This document shows, piece after piece, positions 1-8,488 of a stretch of 64,000 nucleotides of DNA (position 1 is its first letter; each line of letters begins with the position of its first letter). Origin of the DNA: Pelagibacteraceae bacterium AG-430-E20 (lineage in GTDB: Bacteria > Pseudomonadota > Alphaproteobacteria > Pelagibacterales > Pelagibacteraceae); contig QCOF01000006.1 of NCBI GenBank assembly GCA_003209915.1, forward strand, positions 1-64,000, given 5' to 3'. The notes beneath the pieces were generated by a model. That model worked only from the letters and a program-made list of their open reading frames with translations, made no database searches and was not told the origin of the DNA. Made by a program: the position numbers and the translations under genes.

Positions 1-1
1 T

Positions 2-730
2 ATTAGATATTTATTAAAAAAAAATATAAAATTGGCACTTACAAAAAATTCAGTTGTCAGACCTGTAGCTGAACATACATTAAGTTTAATATTAACAATT
101 TTAAGAAAATTAAAATATTATGATTATTCGACTAGAAAACTTCTTTGGAATAATAATATATCAAATCCTAAAGTTTTTGATATTTATGATAAAAGAATCT
201 TTTTAATTGGTTACGGAAAAATAGGAAAAAAAGTTTGTGATTTACTAAATATTTTTGGGTGTAAAATATTTTTTTATGATCCAAATGTAAAAAAATTTAA
301 CAAAAGTAAAGCTACTAAAGTAGGATTACATAAAGGTTTAAAAAATTCTGATATAGTAAGTCTTCATCTACCTTTAAATAAGAAAACTCATAAATTCTTT
401 AATAAAAAATTATTTAATACGATGAAAAAAGACTCAGTCTTAATCAATACATCTCGTGGTAAAATTATAAACGAAAAATGTCTTATTGATAAATTAGTTA
501 AAGAAAAAAATTTTTATGCTGGATTAGATGTATTTTATGATGAACCAATAAAAAAGGGAAATAAATTAATAAAATTGAAAAATGCTATTTTAACACCTCA
601 TATTTGTACAAGCTCAGAGGACGCAAGATTAGCAATGTCGAAAGAAGTTTATAAAAATTTAATAAATTTTTTTTATAGGAAACCAAGTAATTTATTAAAT
701 TTGAAAAAATATTTAGCTAATCTAGGTTAA
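2..730 (+). CDS. D-isomer-specific 2-hydroxyacid dehydrogenase (5'-truncated by window)
   Basis: The reading frame is open to the left edge, so the gene starts outside the window and its N-terminal part is missing. What remains is an NAD-binding domain of the D-2-hydroxyacid dehydrogenase (SerA-like) family. Visible are a Rossmann motif GYGKIG, an acidic residue after the second strand (FYDPN), the catalytic Arg in NTSRG, the Glu in YDEP and the His in TPHICTS. The family reduces 2-keto acids to D-2-hydroxy acids with NAD(P)H. The stop codon directly abuts the next ATG, so it heads or continues a glycan operon. A substrate cannot be read from the sequence; a role in making a hydroxy-acid substituent of the glycan is inference. 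Confidence 0.85.
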   Translation: MRYLLKKNIKLALTKNSVVRPVAEHTLSLILTILRKLKYYDYSTRKLLWNNNISNPKVFDIYDKRIFLIGYGKIGKKVCDLLNIFGCKIFFYDPNVKKFNKSKATKVGLHKGLKNSDIVSLHLPLNKKTHKFFNKKLFNTMKKDSVLINTSRGKIINEKCLIDKLVKEKNFYAGLDVFYDEPIKKGNKLIKLKNAILTPHICTSSEDARLAMSKEVYKNLINFFYRKPSNLLNLKKYLANLG

Positions 731-1486
731 ATGTCAAAAGCAATTCCAAAAGAATTATTAGTAGTTTTAGCTGCTTACAATGATGAAAAATTATTAAAAT
801 TTGCAATTGATAGTATTATTAGACAAAGTTACAAAAACTGGAAACTTGTTTTGGTCGATGACGGGTCAAATGATAAAACATTAACTATAATGAATGCATA
901 TAAAAAATATCGGAAAGTTGAGATTATAATCAATAAAAAAAGAATTGGATTAACAAAATGTTTAAATAAGGTAATCACAAAAAACAAGAATGCGCTAATA
1001 GCAAGAATGGACGCAGATGATATTAGCTCCACAAAAAGATTTGAAAAGCAAATAAATTTTTTGCATAAAAATAAAGATATAAGTTTATTAGGAACTAATG
1101 CTAATTATTACAACGAAAGTAATAAATATATAGGTAAATCTAATTTGCCAAATAAAGATAATGAAATTAAACAATTATTAAATAAGAAAAATCCATTTAT
1201 CCACTCAAGTGTTGTATTTAAGAAATCTTTTTTCAATGAATTAAAAGGTTATAATGAATTTTTTTTTAATGCTCAAGATTATGATTTATGGCTTAGAGGT
1301 AGAAAAAAATTTAAATATGCAATCCTAAGAGATAGACTTATAAAACACAGGATCAAATCAAACATAACTATAAAAAAAAAAATATATGGATTACTTGCAA
1401 TGATTTTAAATTTAAAATTAGAAAAAAACTTATTAATATCTTTATCATGGATATTAATGACTTTTATTATAATGATATTTAAGTAA
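731..1486 (+). CDS. Family 2 glycosyltransferase
   Basis: A GT-A fold, inverting family 2 glycosyltransferase. The N-terminus carries the nucleotide-binding strand (VVLAAYNDE, LVDDGSNDKT), a DxD-type metal-binding motif MDADD near residue 93, and the acceptor-side segment FIHSSVVFKK followed by YDLWLR. The C-terminus ends in a hydrophobic segment (LLISLSWILMTFIIMIF) that probably anchors it to the inner membrane. Its ATG immediately follows the TAA of the upstream dehydrogenase, indicating translational coupling. It probably adds one sugar to a lipid-linked glycan on the cytoplasmic face. Donor and acceptor are unknown. Confidence 0.88.
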   Translation: MSKAIPKELLVVLAAYNDEKLLKFAIDSIIRQSYKNWKLVLVDDGSNDKTLTIMNAYKKYRKVEIIINKKRIGLTKCLNKVITKNKNALIARMDADDISSTKRFEKQINFLHKNKDISLLGTNANYYNESNKYIGKSNLPNKDNEIKQLLNKKNPFIHSSVVFKKSFFNELKGYNEFFFNAQDYDLWLRGRKKFKYAILRDRLIKHRIKSNITIKKKIYGLLAMILNLKLEKNLLISLSWILMTFIIMIFK

Positions 1487-1508
1487 TTAGATTTTTATAG
1501 AAATACAA

Positions 1509-2630
1509 TTGTTAAAAAATATAATAAAAAAAAATTTTGGAATTATAATTGAAGATCCAAGAATAGGTGGTCCTCATAAACAATTAATTTACCTTATTAA
1601 TTCAATCACCAAAGATGATCTAAAAAATTTTCAAATAACTCTTTTTCTACCCAAAACTCTCAATAAGTATATTAAGAATAAAATGGTAAAAGTAGTAAAC
1701 CATAAAATTATATACTTAACAAAAAATAAAGTTTTAAGTTATATGATTAATTTTTTTAAAGATATAAATTTTCTCTCAAAGTTATATAATAAATACGATA
1801 TTGATAATCTATACATTGCTGGTGGTTCGCAATCCATTAAATCTATTATTTCAGGTATAATAAGTAAAAAAAAAATTATTTGGCATATACACGATACAAA
1901 TTGTTCTAAAATTATAAAAATAATTTTTAATTTTTTATCTATTTTTGTCGATAAAATTTTGTTTGTTTCTGAAAAATCAAAAAAATATTACCTTCCAAAT
2001 AAAAGTAATGTAAAGGCCATAAAAATGAGACCATCGATAGATTTAAATTATTTTAAAATTAGAGAAAAAAAGAAATTTAATAATAAGATTCTAAATATCG
2101 GAGTAATAGCAAATATAAATCCAGACAAAGATATTGTTACTTTAATTAAAGTTGCGAATTTGTTAAAAAACGAAAAAATTTTTATAAACGTATACGGAAA
2201 TGTATGGAATTCTCAAAGAAAATACTTTCAATTTTGTGTAGAACTAATAAAAAAATATAGTGTTAACAATATAAAATTCCATTTTAATGTAAAAGATATT
2301 AAAAAATGTTATCTAGAGACCGATATTCTTCTTTGTACGTCAAAAAATGAGTCTTTGCCCATGGTAGTTTGTGAAGCGATGGCTATGGGATTACCCATAT
2401 TTTCGACAGATGTTGGAGATATAAAAAAATTTGTAAATAAAAAAAATAATTTAGCAGGTATGATATTTGAACCTGGTGATAGCAATAAAATATCCAAACA
2501 AATAATAAAAATTAGCAATGAAAGATATAGACTTAAAAAGTATAGTTTAAATTCAATATTTTTGTCTAAAAGGTATTTCAATATTGTTGAATACAAGAAA
2601 AATTTATTAAACATACTTTATGCAAAGTAA
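1509..2630 (+). CDS. Family 4 (group 1) glycosyltransferase
   Basis: A GT-B fold retaining glycosyltransferase of the GT4 group. The C-terminal domain shows VIANINPDKDI at its start and the E-x7-E donor-binding signature ESLPMVVCE at about residues 280-288, followed by AMAMGLPIFSTDVGD. The N-terminal domain begins with IIEDPRIGGPHKQL, typical of the acceptor-side loop of this family. The frame opens with TTG; no ATG is nearby and the 22-nt gap to the previous gene is the largest in this operon. The 3' end overlaps the next gene by 11 bp. It likely elongates the surface glycan; sugar specificity cannot be assigned. Confidence 0.88.
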   Translation: MLKNIIKKNFGIIIEDPRIGGPHKQLIYLINSITKDDLKNFQITLFLPKTLNKYIKNKMVKVVNHKIIYLTKNKVLSYMINFFKDINFLSKLYNKYDIDNLYIAGGSQSIKSIISGIISKKKIIWHIHDTNCSKIIKIIFNFLSIFVDKILFVSEKSKKYYLPNKSNVKAIKMRPSIDLNYFKIREKKKFNNKILNIGVIANINPDKDIVTLIKVANLLKNEKIFINVYGNVWNSQRKYFQFCVELIKKYSVNNIKFHFNVKDIKKCYLETDILLCTSKNESLPMVVCEAMAMGLPIFSTDVGDIKKFVNKKNNLAGMIFEPGDSNKISKQIIKISNERYRLKKYSLNSIFLSKRYFNIVEYKKNLLNILYAK

Positions 2631-3381
2631 GATAAAACAAGTAAAAGTTTCAATAATTACTGTAGTAAAAAATGCTGAAAGAACAATAGAAAAAACAATT
2701 AAATCTGTTATTTCTCAAGATTATAAAAATATTGAGTATATTGTGCTAGATGGAATGTCTAATGATAGTACACCGCAAAAAATAAAAAAATATAAAAAAA
2801 AAATATCCAAGGTCATAACTTTAAAAGATAAAGGAGTTTATGATGCATTAAATATTGCAAGCATGAAGTCCAAAGGTAAAATAATTGGAATCTTGCATGG
2901 GGATGATATTTTTTATAATAAAACAATAGTAAGAAAAAATGTTGAATTCATAAAAAACAATAATTTAGATTTTACTTTTTCAGATCTTATTTATGTAGAT
3001 AAAAAAAATAAAATTTTTAGAAAAGTATCCTCTAAAAATTATAAGCCATCTCTACTGAAGTATGGAATACATCCACCCCATCCAACTTTGTTCATTAAAA
3101 AAAAAATTTTTGATAAATATGGTGGATATTCAATAAAATACAGAATTTGTTCAGATTTTGATTATTTCGCTAAATTATTTTCAAAAAAGTTGAAATGGAA
3201 GGCAAATAATTTATTAAGTGTAGTTCATAGGAGAGGAGGGAAAAGCGATACCTCTTTTTTAGAAAAGTTCCTAATGACTTCACAATTAATTGAAATTCAA
3301 AAAAAAAGAGGAATTTATTCAAATAGATTATTTTTTATAATAAAATTATTTCAAAGACTCACACAGCAATTAATAAAATAG
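2620..3381 (+). CDS. Family 2 glycosyltransferase (WcaE-like)
   Basis: A short GT2 enzyme. Motifs are SIITVVKNAERTIEKTIKSV at the N-terminus, VLDGMSNDST, the metal-binding HGDDIFY near residue 92, and PPHPTLFIKK followed by SDFDYFAKL. The combination VLDGxSxDxT plus HGDD is typical of the colanic-acid WcaE-like subgroup. Start ATG lies inside the 3' end of the upstream GT4 gene (11-bp overlap) and its TAG directly abuts the next ATG. No membrane segment is obvious. It probably acts on the growing lipid-linked repeat unit; donor sugar unknown. Confidence 0.87.
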   Translation: MQSKIKQVKVSIITVVKNAERTIEKTIKSVISQDYKNIEYIVLDGMSNDSTPQKIKKYKKKISKVITLKDKGVYDALNIASMKSKGKIIGILHGDDIFYNKTIVRKNVEFIKNNNLDFTFSDLIYVDKKNKIFRKVSSKNYKPSLLKYGIHPPHPTLFIKKKIFDKYGGYSIKYRICSDFDYFAKLFSKKLKWKANNLLSVVHRRGGKSDTSFLEKFLMTSQLIEIQKKRGIYSNRLFFIIKLFQRLTQQLIK

Positions 3382-4431
3382 ATGGTTAATTATATAATAA
3401 TAATTTTAGTGTATATTCTATTTATAAATTTAGTTAGCAAAAAATTTAAATTTTTAAATCATAATTTATCAAATCAAGATCATAAAAAAATTAATAGGAG
3501 TGATTTGATACATACTGGAGGAATTTTTTTTTTACCTATAATCATTGGAATAATTTTTTACTTAGATCTTGACTTAAATTTAAATATATTTCTATTAAGT
3601 ATTTTTTTGATATTGATTTTTATTGTTGGATATTTATCTGATATAAAATTAAATTTTAATCCAATATTAAGATTGATAATTCAAATAATATTATTTTTTT
3701 CAATAATTTATTTTTCAGATTTTTTTGTAAATAGAAGTGGAATTACAATAATTGATACCTTTTTAGATAATATCTTATTTAAATATTTTTTTACTGTTTT
3801 TTGCATTCTAGTATACATAAATGGTTTAAATTTTATTGATGGTATAAATCTTAATGCTGTTGGTTATTTGTTACAATTATTTCTATCATTAGTTATTATT
3901 AATGAAAATTACATAAATCAAATTGAAATATTAAACTTTTTACAAATGTTATTAGTTGCCATTGCGGTTTTTTATTTTTTTAACTTTAACTTTAATAATA
4001 TTCTTGGTGACTCAGGAATATATTTACTTGGATCTATAGCCTGTTTTACCACAATTTACATCGTCAACAATAACTATAATATTTCACCAATCCTAGCGAT
4101 TAATTTACTGTGGTATCCTGCTTTTGAAAATCTTTATTCAATTATAAGAAAAAAAAATATTAAAAAAAATGCTTTAAAACCGGACATTTGTCATCTACAT
4201 TCTTTGCTTTATAGGTATAATAAGTCAATCTTATCAAATAAATCAGATACATATGTTCATAATTTTTCAGGAATCACTATGAACATTTTTTTAATACCAA
4301 ATACCTTAATTTCAATATATTTTTTTAATTCCTCAAAAATTCTAATTTTAAACACTTTAATCTATTTAATTTTATATTTAATTGTCTATTACTGGTTAGA
4401 TAAAAAAATTAAAACTAAGAAAAATTCATGA
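3382..4431 (+). CDS. WecA/MraY-family polyprenyl-phosphate sugar-1-phosphate transferase
   Basis: A polytopic membrane protein (about 10 hydrophobic segments over 349 residues) of glycosyltransferase family 4 (PNPT, WecA/WbpL/MraY). Diagnostic cytoplasmic-loop motifs are visible: NFIDGIN near residue 150 (catalytic Asp region), ILGDSG near 207, and HLHSLLYR near 270 (the HxH motif of bacterial members). The DHKKINRSDLIHTGG segment near residue 40 matches the first cytoplasmic loop. Such enzymes transfer HexNAc-1-phosphate to undecaprenyl phosphate and so start the synthesis of an O-antigen-type unit. It would be the initiating enzyme for the cluster; which HexNAc it uses is unknown. Confidence 0.9.
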   Translation: MVNYIIIILVYILFINLVSKKFKFLNHNLSNQDHKKINRSDLIHTGGIFFLPIIIGIIFYLDLDLNLNIFLLSIFLILIFIVGYLSDIKLNFNPILRLIIQIILFFSIIYFSDFFVNRSGITIIDTFLDNILFKYFFTVFCILVYINGLNFIDGINLNAVGYLLQLFLSLVIINENYINQIEILNFLQMLLVAIAVFYFFNFNFNNILGDSGIYLLGSIACFTTIYIVNNNYNISPILAINLLWYPAFENLYSIIRKKNIKKNALKPDICHLHSLLYRYNKSILSNKSDTYVHNFSGITMNIFLIPNTLISIYFFNSSKILILNTLIYLILYLIVYYWLDKKIKTKKNS

Positions 4432-5456
4432 GAATTGCAATTATTGGGGCTGGTTGGTTTGGCTGTCATATAGGTAGTGAACTCCTAAATGATGGACATC
4501 AAGTCAAAGTATTTGAAAGAGAAAAAGGAATTTTTCTAGGCGCATCAGGAAATAATCAAAATAGACTTCATCTGGGATATCATTACCCAAGATCATATAT
4601 AACTAGAGAGCAATCAAGGAGATGTTTTAAAAAGTTTAAGAAGTTTTATCCTCAATTTTCCTCTAAAATAAAGAACAATTTTTATTGCATATCAGAAAAA
4701 AAGGAAAATATGATAGATTTTGAAACTTATTTACAAATTTTAAAAGCATCGAAACTACCTTTTAAAACTGTTAAGATAAACCGAACTCCTCTAAAAAATA
4801 TAAATGGTATTATTAGATGTCCAGAGGAATATGTAATATCAAAAAAAGCAAAAACTTTTTTTATAAAAAAATTTAAAAATAATATTTTTTTTAATTCAGA
4901 AATTAAAAACATAAAAAAAAAAAATGGTAAATTTATTATTAATAATTTTGAATTTGACTTTATTATAAATACAACTTGGCAACAGTTTAAGCCTTCTAAG
5001 AAATGGGATCTTTCATATGAGCTTTGCATATCACTACTTTATAAATGTAAAAGAGATACTTCATTAGCAATAACTGTCATGGATGGTCCCTTTTATACTT
5101 TGTATCCTTGGGGAGATAGTATTTATAATTTATACTCAGTAAAATTTTCTAGATTCAAAAAAACAAAAAAATTTGCTAGTATTAAAAACTACACAAATAA
5201 AATTAATAATAACGATTTAATAAAAATTAAAAAAAAAATGGAGCAAGAATTTTTAGAGTACTTTCCAAATTTTAAAAAAAAATTTGTTTTTTATAAATAT
5301 ATTAAAACTTTTAGAACCTTAATAGATAAGAAAAACCATAGTAGAGATTATCAACTAGAATTTAAGAATAATATTTTCAATGTTCTTTCTGGGAAAATTG
5401 ATCATATCTTTTTAGCTAGTGAAGACATAAAAAAATGTATAAAAAACTATTCATAA
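4428..5456 (+). CDS. FAD-dependent oxidoreductase (DAO/glycine-oxidase fold)
   Basis: The N-terminus shows a classical FAD-binding Rossmann motif, IIGAGWFGCHIG at residues 5-16, followed by VKVFERE and a GASGNNQNRLHLGYHYPRS stretch characteristic of DAO-type enzymes in glycan clusters. The second part is less conserved and ends without a membrane segment. Start overlaps the previous stop by 4 bp (ATGA) and the 3' end overlaps the next gene by 22 bp. It probably oxidises an amine or hydroxyl on a sugar or amino acid precursor, but no substrate is evident. The gene contains a run of 12 A (4913-4924). Family assignment is good, function is open. Confidence 0.75.
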   Translation: MRIAIIGAGWFGCHIGSELLNDGHQVKVFEREKGIFLGASGNNQNRLHLGYHYPRSYITREQSRRCFKKFKKFYPQFSSKIKNNFYCISEKKENMIDFETYLQILKASKLPFKTVKINRTPLKNINGIIRCPEEYVISKKAKTFFIKKFKNNIFFNSEIKNIKKKNGKFIINNFEFDFIINTTWQQFKPSKKWDLSYELCISLLYKCKRDTSLAITVMDGPFYTLYPWGDSIYNLYSVKFSRFKKTKKFASIKNYTNKINNNDLIKIKKKMEQEFLEYFPNFKKKFVFYKYIKTFRTLIDKKNHSRDYQLEFKNNIFNVLSGKIDHIFLASEDIKKCIKNYS

Positions 5457-6082
5457 CTGGTTCTAACAGCTTAATTGGTAAAAATTTAATAAAGATGATG
5501 CCAAAATCTTTAGAAATTTATAAACCTACAAAAAAAGAATTAAATTTAGTTAGTCTAAAAAATTTAGAAAAAATAAAAAAAAAAATTACCTCGAGTGATG
5601 TAATTGTTTTGTTACATTCATCAATAAGTTCAAAAATACATTTAAAAAAAACAGAAAAAGAAAAAATTAATCAATTAAAAGTAAATTTACTATCGATTTT
5701 GGAAATTTGTGAAATTGCATTAAAATATAACAAAAAAGTAAGAATATTTATTATGGGTTCTGAGTCAGGCATAAAAGGTTCATTTGATATTATCTATGGA
5801 TTATCAAAATCATCTTTACATAAATATATTGAAGAGAGGAAAATTTTTTATCCTAAACAACAGATAGTTGGTATTGCCCCATCAACAATAATCGATGGAA
5901 AAATTACAGTTAAAAGAAAAGACAAAAAAAATGTTAAAAAATCTATCCTTACGAACCCCAAAAAAAGGGGAATATTTTCAATCGAAATATCTAAATTTAT
6001 ATATTCATTAATATTTCATAATACAGATTATATTAGCAACACCGTTATAAACATTAATGGTGGAAAATTTTCAAGGATGTAA
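5435..6082 (+). CDS. Short-chain dehydrogenase/reductase (NAD(P)-dependent)
   Basis: A small SDR of 215 residues. The cofactor motif is TGSNSLIG at about residues 8-15 and the catalytic Tyr/Lys pair is in YGLSK near residues 121-125, with a Ser in IMGSES upstream. The C-terminus INGGKFSRM resembles the typical VDGG ending of classical SDRs. It is somewhat shorter than the usual 240-250 residues. The 22-bp overlap with the FAD oxidoreductase suggests the two are made together and act in one pathway, possibly successive redox steps on the same precursor (inference). Its stop directly abuts the stop of the convergent gene. Confidence 0.75.
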   Translation: MYKKLFITGSNSLIGKNLIKMMPKSLEIYKPTKKELNLVSLKNLEKIKKKITSSDVIVLLHSSISSKIHLKKTEKEKINQLKVNLLSILEICEIALKYNKKVRIFIMGSESGIKGSFDIIYGLSKSSLHKYIEERKIFYPKQQIVGIAPSTIIDGKITVKRKDKKNVKKSILTNPKKRGIFSIEISKFIYSLIFHNTDYISNTVININGGKFSRM

Positions 6083-7192
6083 TTATTTATTAACTCTTAA
6101 TAATGAGATAAAAAAAGAATTAAATATTATATTTATACAAATCAAATCAATCATAATTAGAAAATTAAATTTATTTTTATCTAAAATAAAATTAAATAAT
6201 TCAAAATGAAATATAAAATGATTCAAAAATATTAATGAAAAAAACAAACAGATAGATAACTTTAAGGAAAAAAATTTAAAAAAAGTTTCGAGCCTAGTTA
6301 CCTTAATAAGCTCCAAAGTTTCTGCTCGCAAAGTTGAATAAAGACCAAGCATAAAAAACTGTGATATGAGAAAAATAATTGCAAGATACATTATTAAAAA
6401 TTTGTTTAATAATTGATTAAAATTTGGATCAAATGATAAAGTAATTACATGTACCAGTAATAAAAAAGTCATTATAAATCCAGGTATAAAATACATAGAT
6501 TTTGGACTGCAAATTAAAATAAATTTTAAAGTTTTTAGTCCATCCTTTATTGTTCTAAGATGACTTTTACTATTTATTCTCCCGTCTTTAAAAAGTGTAA
6601 TAGGTAGCTCACTTATTTTTGCGTTATTTACTACAGCTTTAATTAGAATTTCTAGACAAAAAACCATACCACCAGAAAAAAATTTAATTTTTTCAAAAAA
6701 AGATTTTTTAATTATTTTCATTCCACAATAAACATCATTAAATGGAAGTTTATAAATTTTTTTTGCCATAAAAGTAAATAATGGATTTCCTATATATTTA
6801 TGAGATAAAGGCATGGCACCTCTTTCAATTTTTCCACCACCTAATGAAAGTCTGCAGCCTTGAACAATGTCAAAACCATTTTTAATTTTATTATAAAATC
6901 TTGGTAAATCATTGAAATCATAGCTATCATCAGCATCTGCTATAAGAATATATTCACCTTTTGAAGCTCTTATCCCACTAATAACCGCATTTCCATACCC
7001 TTTTTCAGAAACATTTATAATTTTTACATTATTTTTTTTTGCTATTTCCAAAGAACCATCAGTGCTCCCATTATCTGATAAAATTATCTCACTTTCTATT
7101 TTTAAATAATCAATTTTAGATTTAATTTTATCTATACATATTTGAAGGGTATCTGACTCGTTCAGACAGGGGATTACAATTGATAAATTCAT
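6083..7192 (-). CDS. Polyprenyl-phosphate glycosyltransferase (Dpm1-like GT2 with membrane tail)
   Basis: GT2 enzyme of the Dpm1/DPG-synthase type. The N-terminal catalytic domain has SIVIPCLNESDTL, LSDNGSTDGS, the metal-binding IADADDSYDF near residue 95 and the VQGCRL segment. The C-terminal third (about residues 230-360) contains several hydrophobic membrane segments. Relatives transfer a sugar from UDP- or GDP-sugar to polyprenyl phosphate, yielding donors for GT-C enzymes on the periplasmic side. It is a single minus-strand gene between two plus-strand units, its stop abutting the convergent SDR stop. The sugar is unknown. Confidence 0.85.
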   Translation of the reverse strand: MNLSIVIPCLNESDTLQICIDKIKSKIDYLKIESEIILSDNGSTDGSLEIAKKNNVKIINVSEKGYGNAVISGIRASKGEYILIADADDSYDFNDLPRFYNKIKNGFDIVQGCRLSLGGGKIERGAMPLSHKYIGNPLFTFMAKKIYKLPFNDVYCGMKIIKKSFFEKIKFFSGGMVFCLEILIKAVVNNAKISELPITLFKDGRINSKSHLRTIKDGLKTLKFILICSPKSMYFIPGFIMTFLLLVHVITLSFDPNFNQLLNKFLIMYLAIIFLISQFFMLGLYSTLRAETLELIKVTRLETFFKFFSLKLSICLFFSLIFLNHFIFHFELFNFILDKNKFNFLIMIDLICINIIFNSFFISLLRVNK

Positions 7193-7258
7193 TATTAAAT
7201 TATATCTATTAAAAAAATTATACCTATATTATTAATTATTTAAAACAATAAAAAAATT

Positions 7259-8488
7259 ATGTATCAAGAAAAGTATCAATTTATAATTTGGAATTATTCA
7301 ATACTTTTTTTACCATTTTCAATTGTTATTGGTTCATTTATTTTAAATTTAAATTTGATTATTATTACAGTTTTATTTTTCATAAATATTTTTTTAAATA
7401 AAGAATTAAGAATATATACAAAAGAAAAATGGTTTTTAGTTTGTTGTTTATATTTTCTTTTTCAAATTTTTTCATCGATAATTAATGACGCTAATTTAGA
7501 TTCTATTATAAGATCAGTAACTTTTTTTAAATTTTTTATTTTTGCTTTGTCCTTGAAAATAATATTAATTTTTAACAAAAAAAGTTTATTATACTTTTTA
7601 AAAATTATTTTTATACTTATTATTATATTATCAGTTGATGGAATATATCAGTACTTTTTCGGAAAAAATTTATTAGGTTTTGAGCATGATGTGGGAAGGG
7701 TATCTGGAGTTTTTGGAAATGAAAGAATATTAGGATCATATTTGAGCAAAAATTTATTTATAGCTTTGCCATTCTTTTTTTTTCTATTTCGTAGCTCAAA
7801 ATATAAATATTTATTTTTAACAATTTATTTTTCCATTATTGCTTTTGCCATTTTAATCAGTGGTGAAAGAATGGCATTTTTACATTTTATATTAGGACTT
7901 CATTTATTATTTTTATTTGTGAGTCTGAAAGAATTTAAGAAAATTTTATATTTATTTTCTATATATTTAATTATATTGGTATTTATTTTATTAAACGATC
8001 ATGTAAAGAAAAGAGTTTTAAGTATAACTCATGATCAATATGGTATTTCGAAAAATTTTAACATTAAAGATAGTTACTGGGGTGCACATTATTTAACTGC
8101 CTATGAAATATTCAAAGAAAATCCGATATTTGGCATTGGTCCAAAAAATTTTAGAGTTGAGTCATGTAAAGATAAATATTCTTCTATCGACTCAAAAAAA
8201 GCTGAACATAGATGCACTACCCATCCTCATAATATTATTCTTGAAATTTTATCAGAACAAGGAATTTTAGGAATTATACTATTCTCATCTATTTTATATT
8301 TCATTATCAGAAAACAAAATTTATTTGAAATTGTACCAGTATGTTTTTTGGTATCTTTAATTATATATGTTTGGCCTATAGGGACTTCTGGAAGCATTTT
8401 TACCACATGGAATGGAATTTTTTTATGGATTAACATAGGTCTATTATCTTATTTAAAAGAAGATATTCTAAATAATTTTCTGAAATAA
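7259..8488 (+). CDS. O-antigen ligase/polymerase family membrane protein
   Basis: A polytopic membrane protein (about 10-11 hydrophobic segments) of the Wzy/WaaL O-antigen ligase family. The long periplasmic loop before the last helices carries the signature HPHNIILEILSEQG near residue 322, preceded by NPIFGIGPKNFR, both typical of the Wzy_C domain. Such proteins polymerise O-antigen units or ligate the polymer to lipid A-core; sequence alone does not decide between ligase and polymerase. The upstream 66-bp gap is the only promoter space for this gene and the divergent GT2. Its TAA directly abuts the ATG of the next gene. Confidence 0.87.
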   Translation: MYQEKYQFIIWNYSILFLPFSIVIGSFILNLNLIIITVLFFINIFLNKELRIYTKEKWFLVCCLYFLFQIFSSIINDANLDSIIRSVTFFKFFIFALSLKIILIFNKKSLLYFLKIIFILIIILSVDGIYQYFFGKNLLGFEHDVGRVSGVFGNERILGSYLSKNLFIALPFFFFLFRSSKYKYLFLTIYFSIIAFAILISGERMAFLHFILGLHLLFLFVSLKEFKKILYLFSIYLIILVFILLNDHVKKRVLSITHDQYGISKNFNIKDSYWGAHYLTAYEIFKENPIFGIGPKNFRVESCKDKYSSIDSKKAEHRCTTHPHNIILEILSEQGILGIILFSSILYFIIRKQNLFEIVPVCFLVSLIIYVWPIGTSGSIFTTWNGIFLWINIGLLSYLKEDILNNFLK

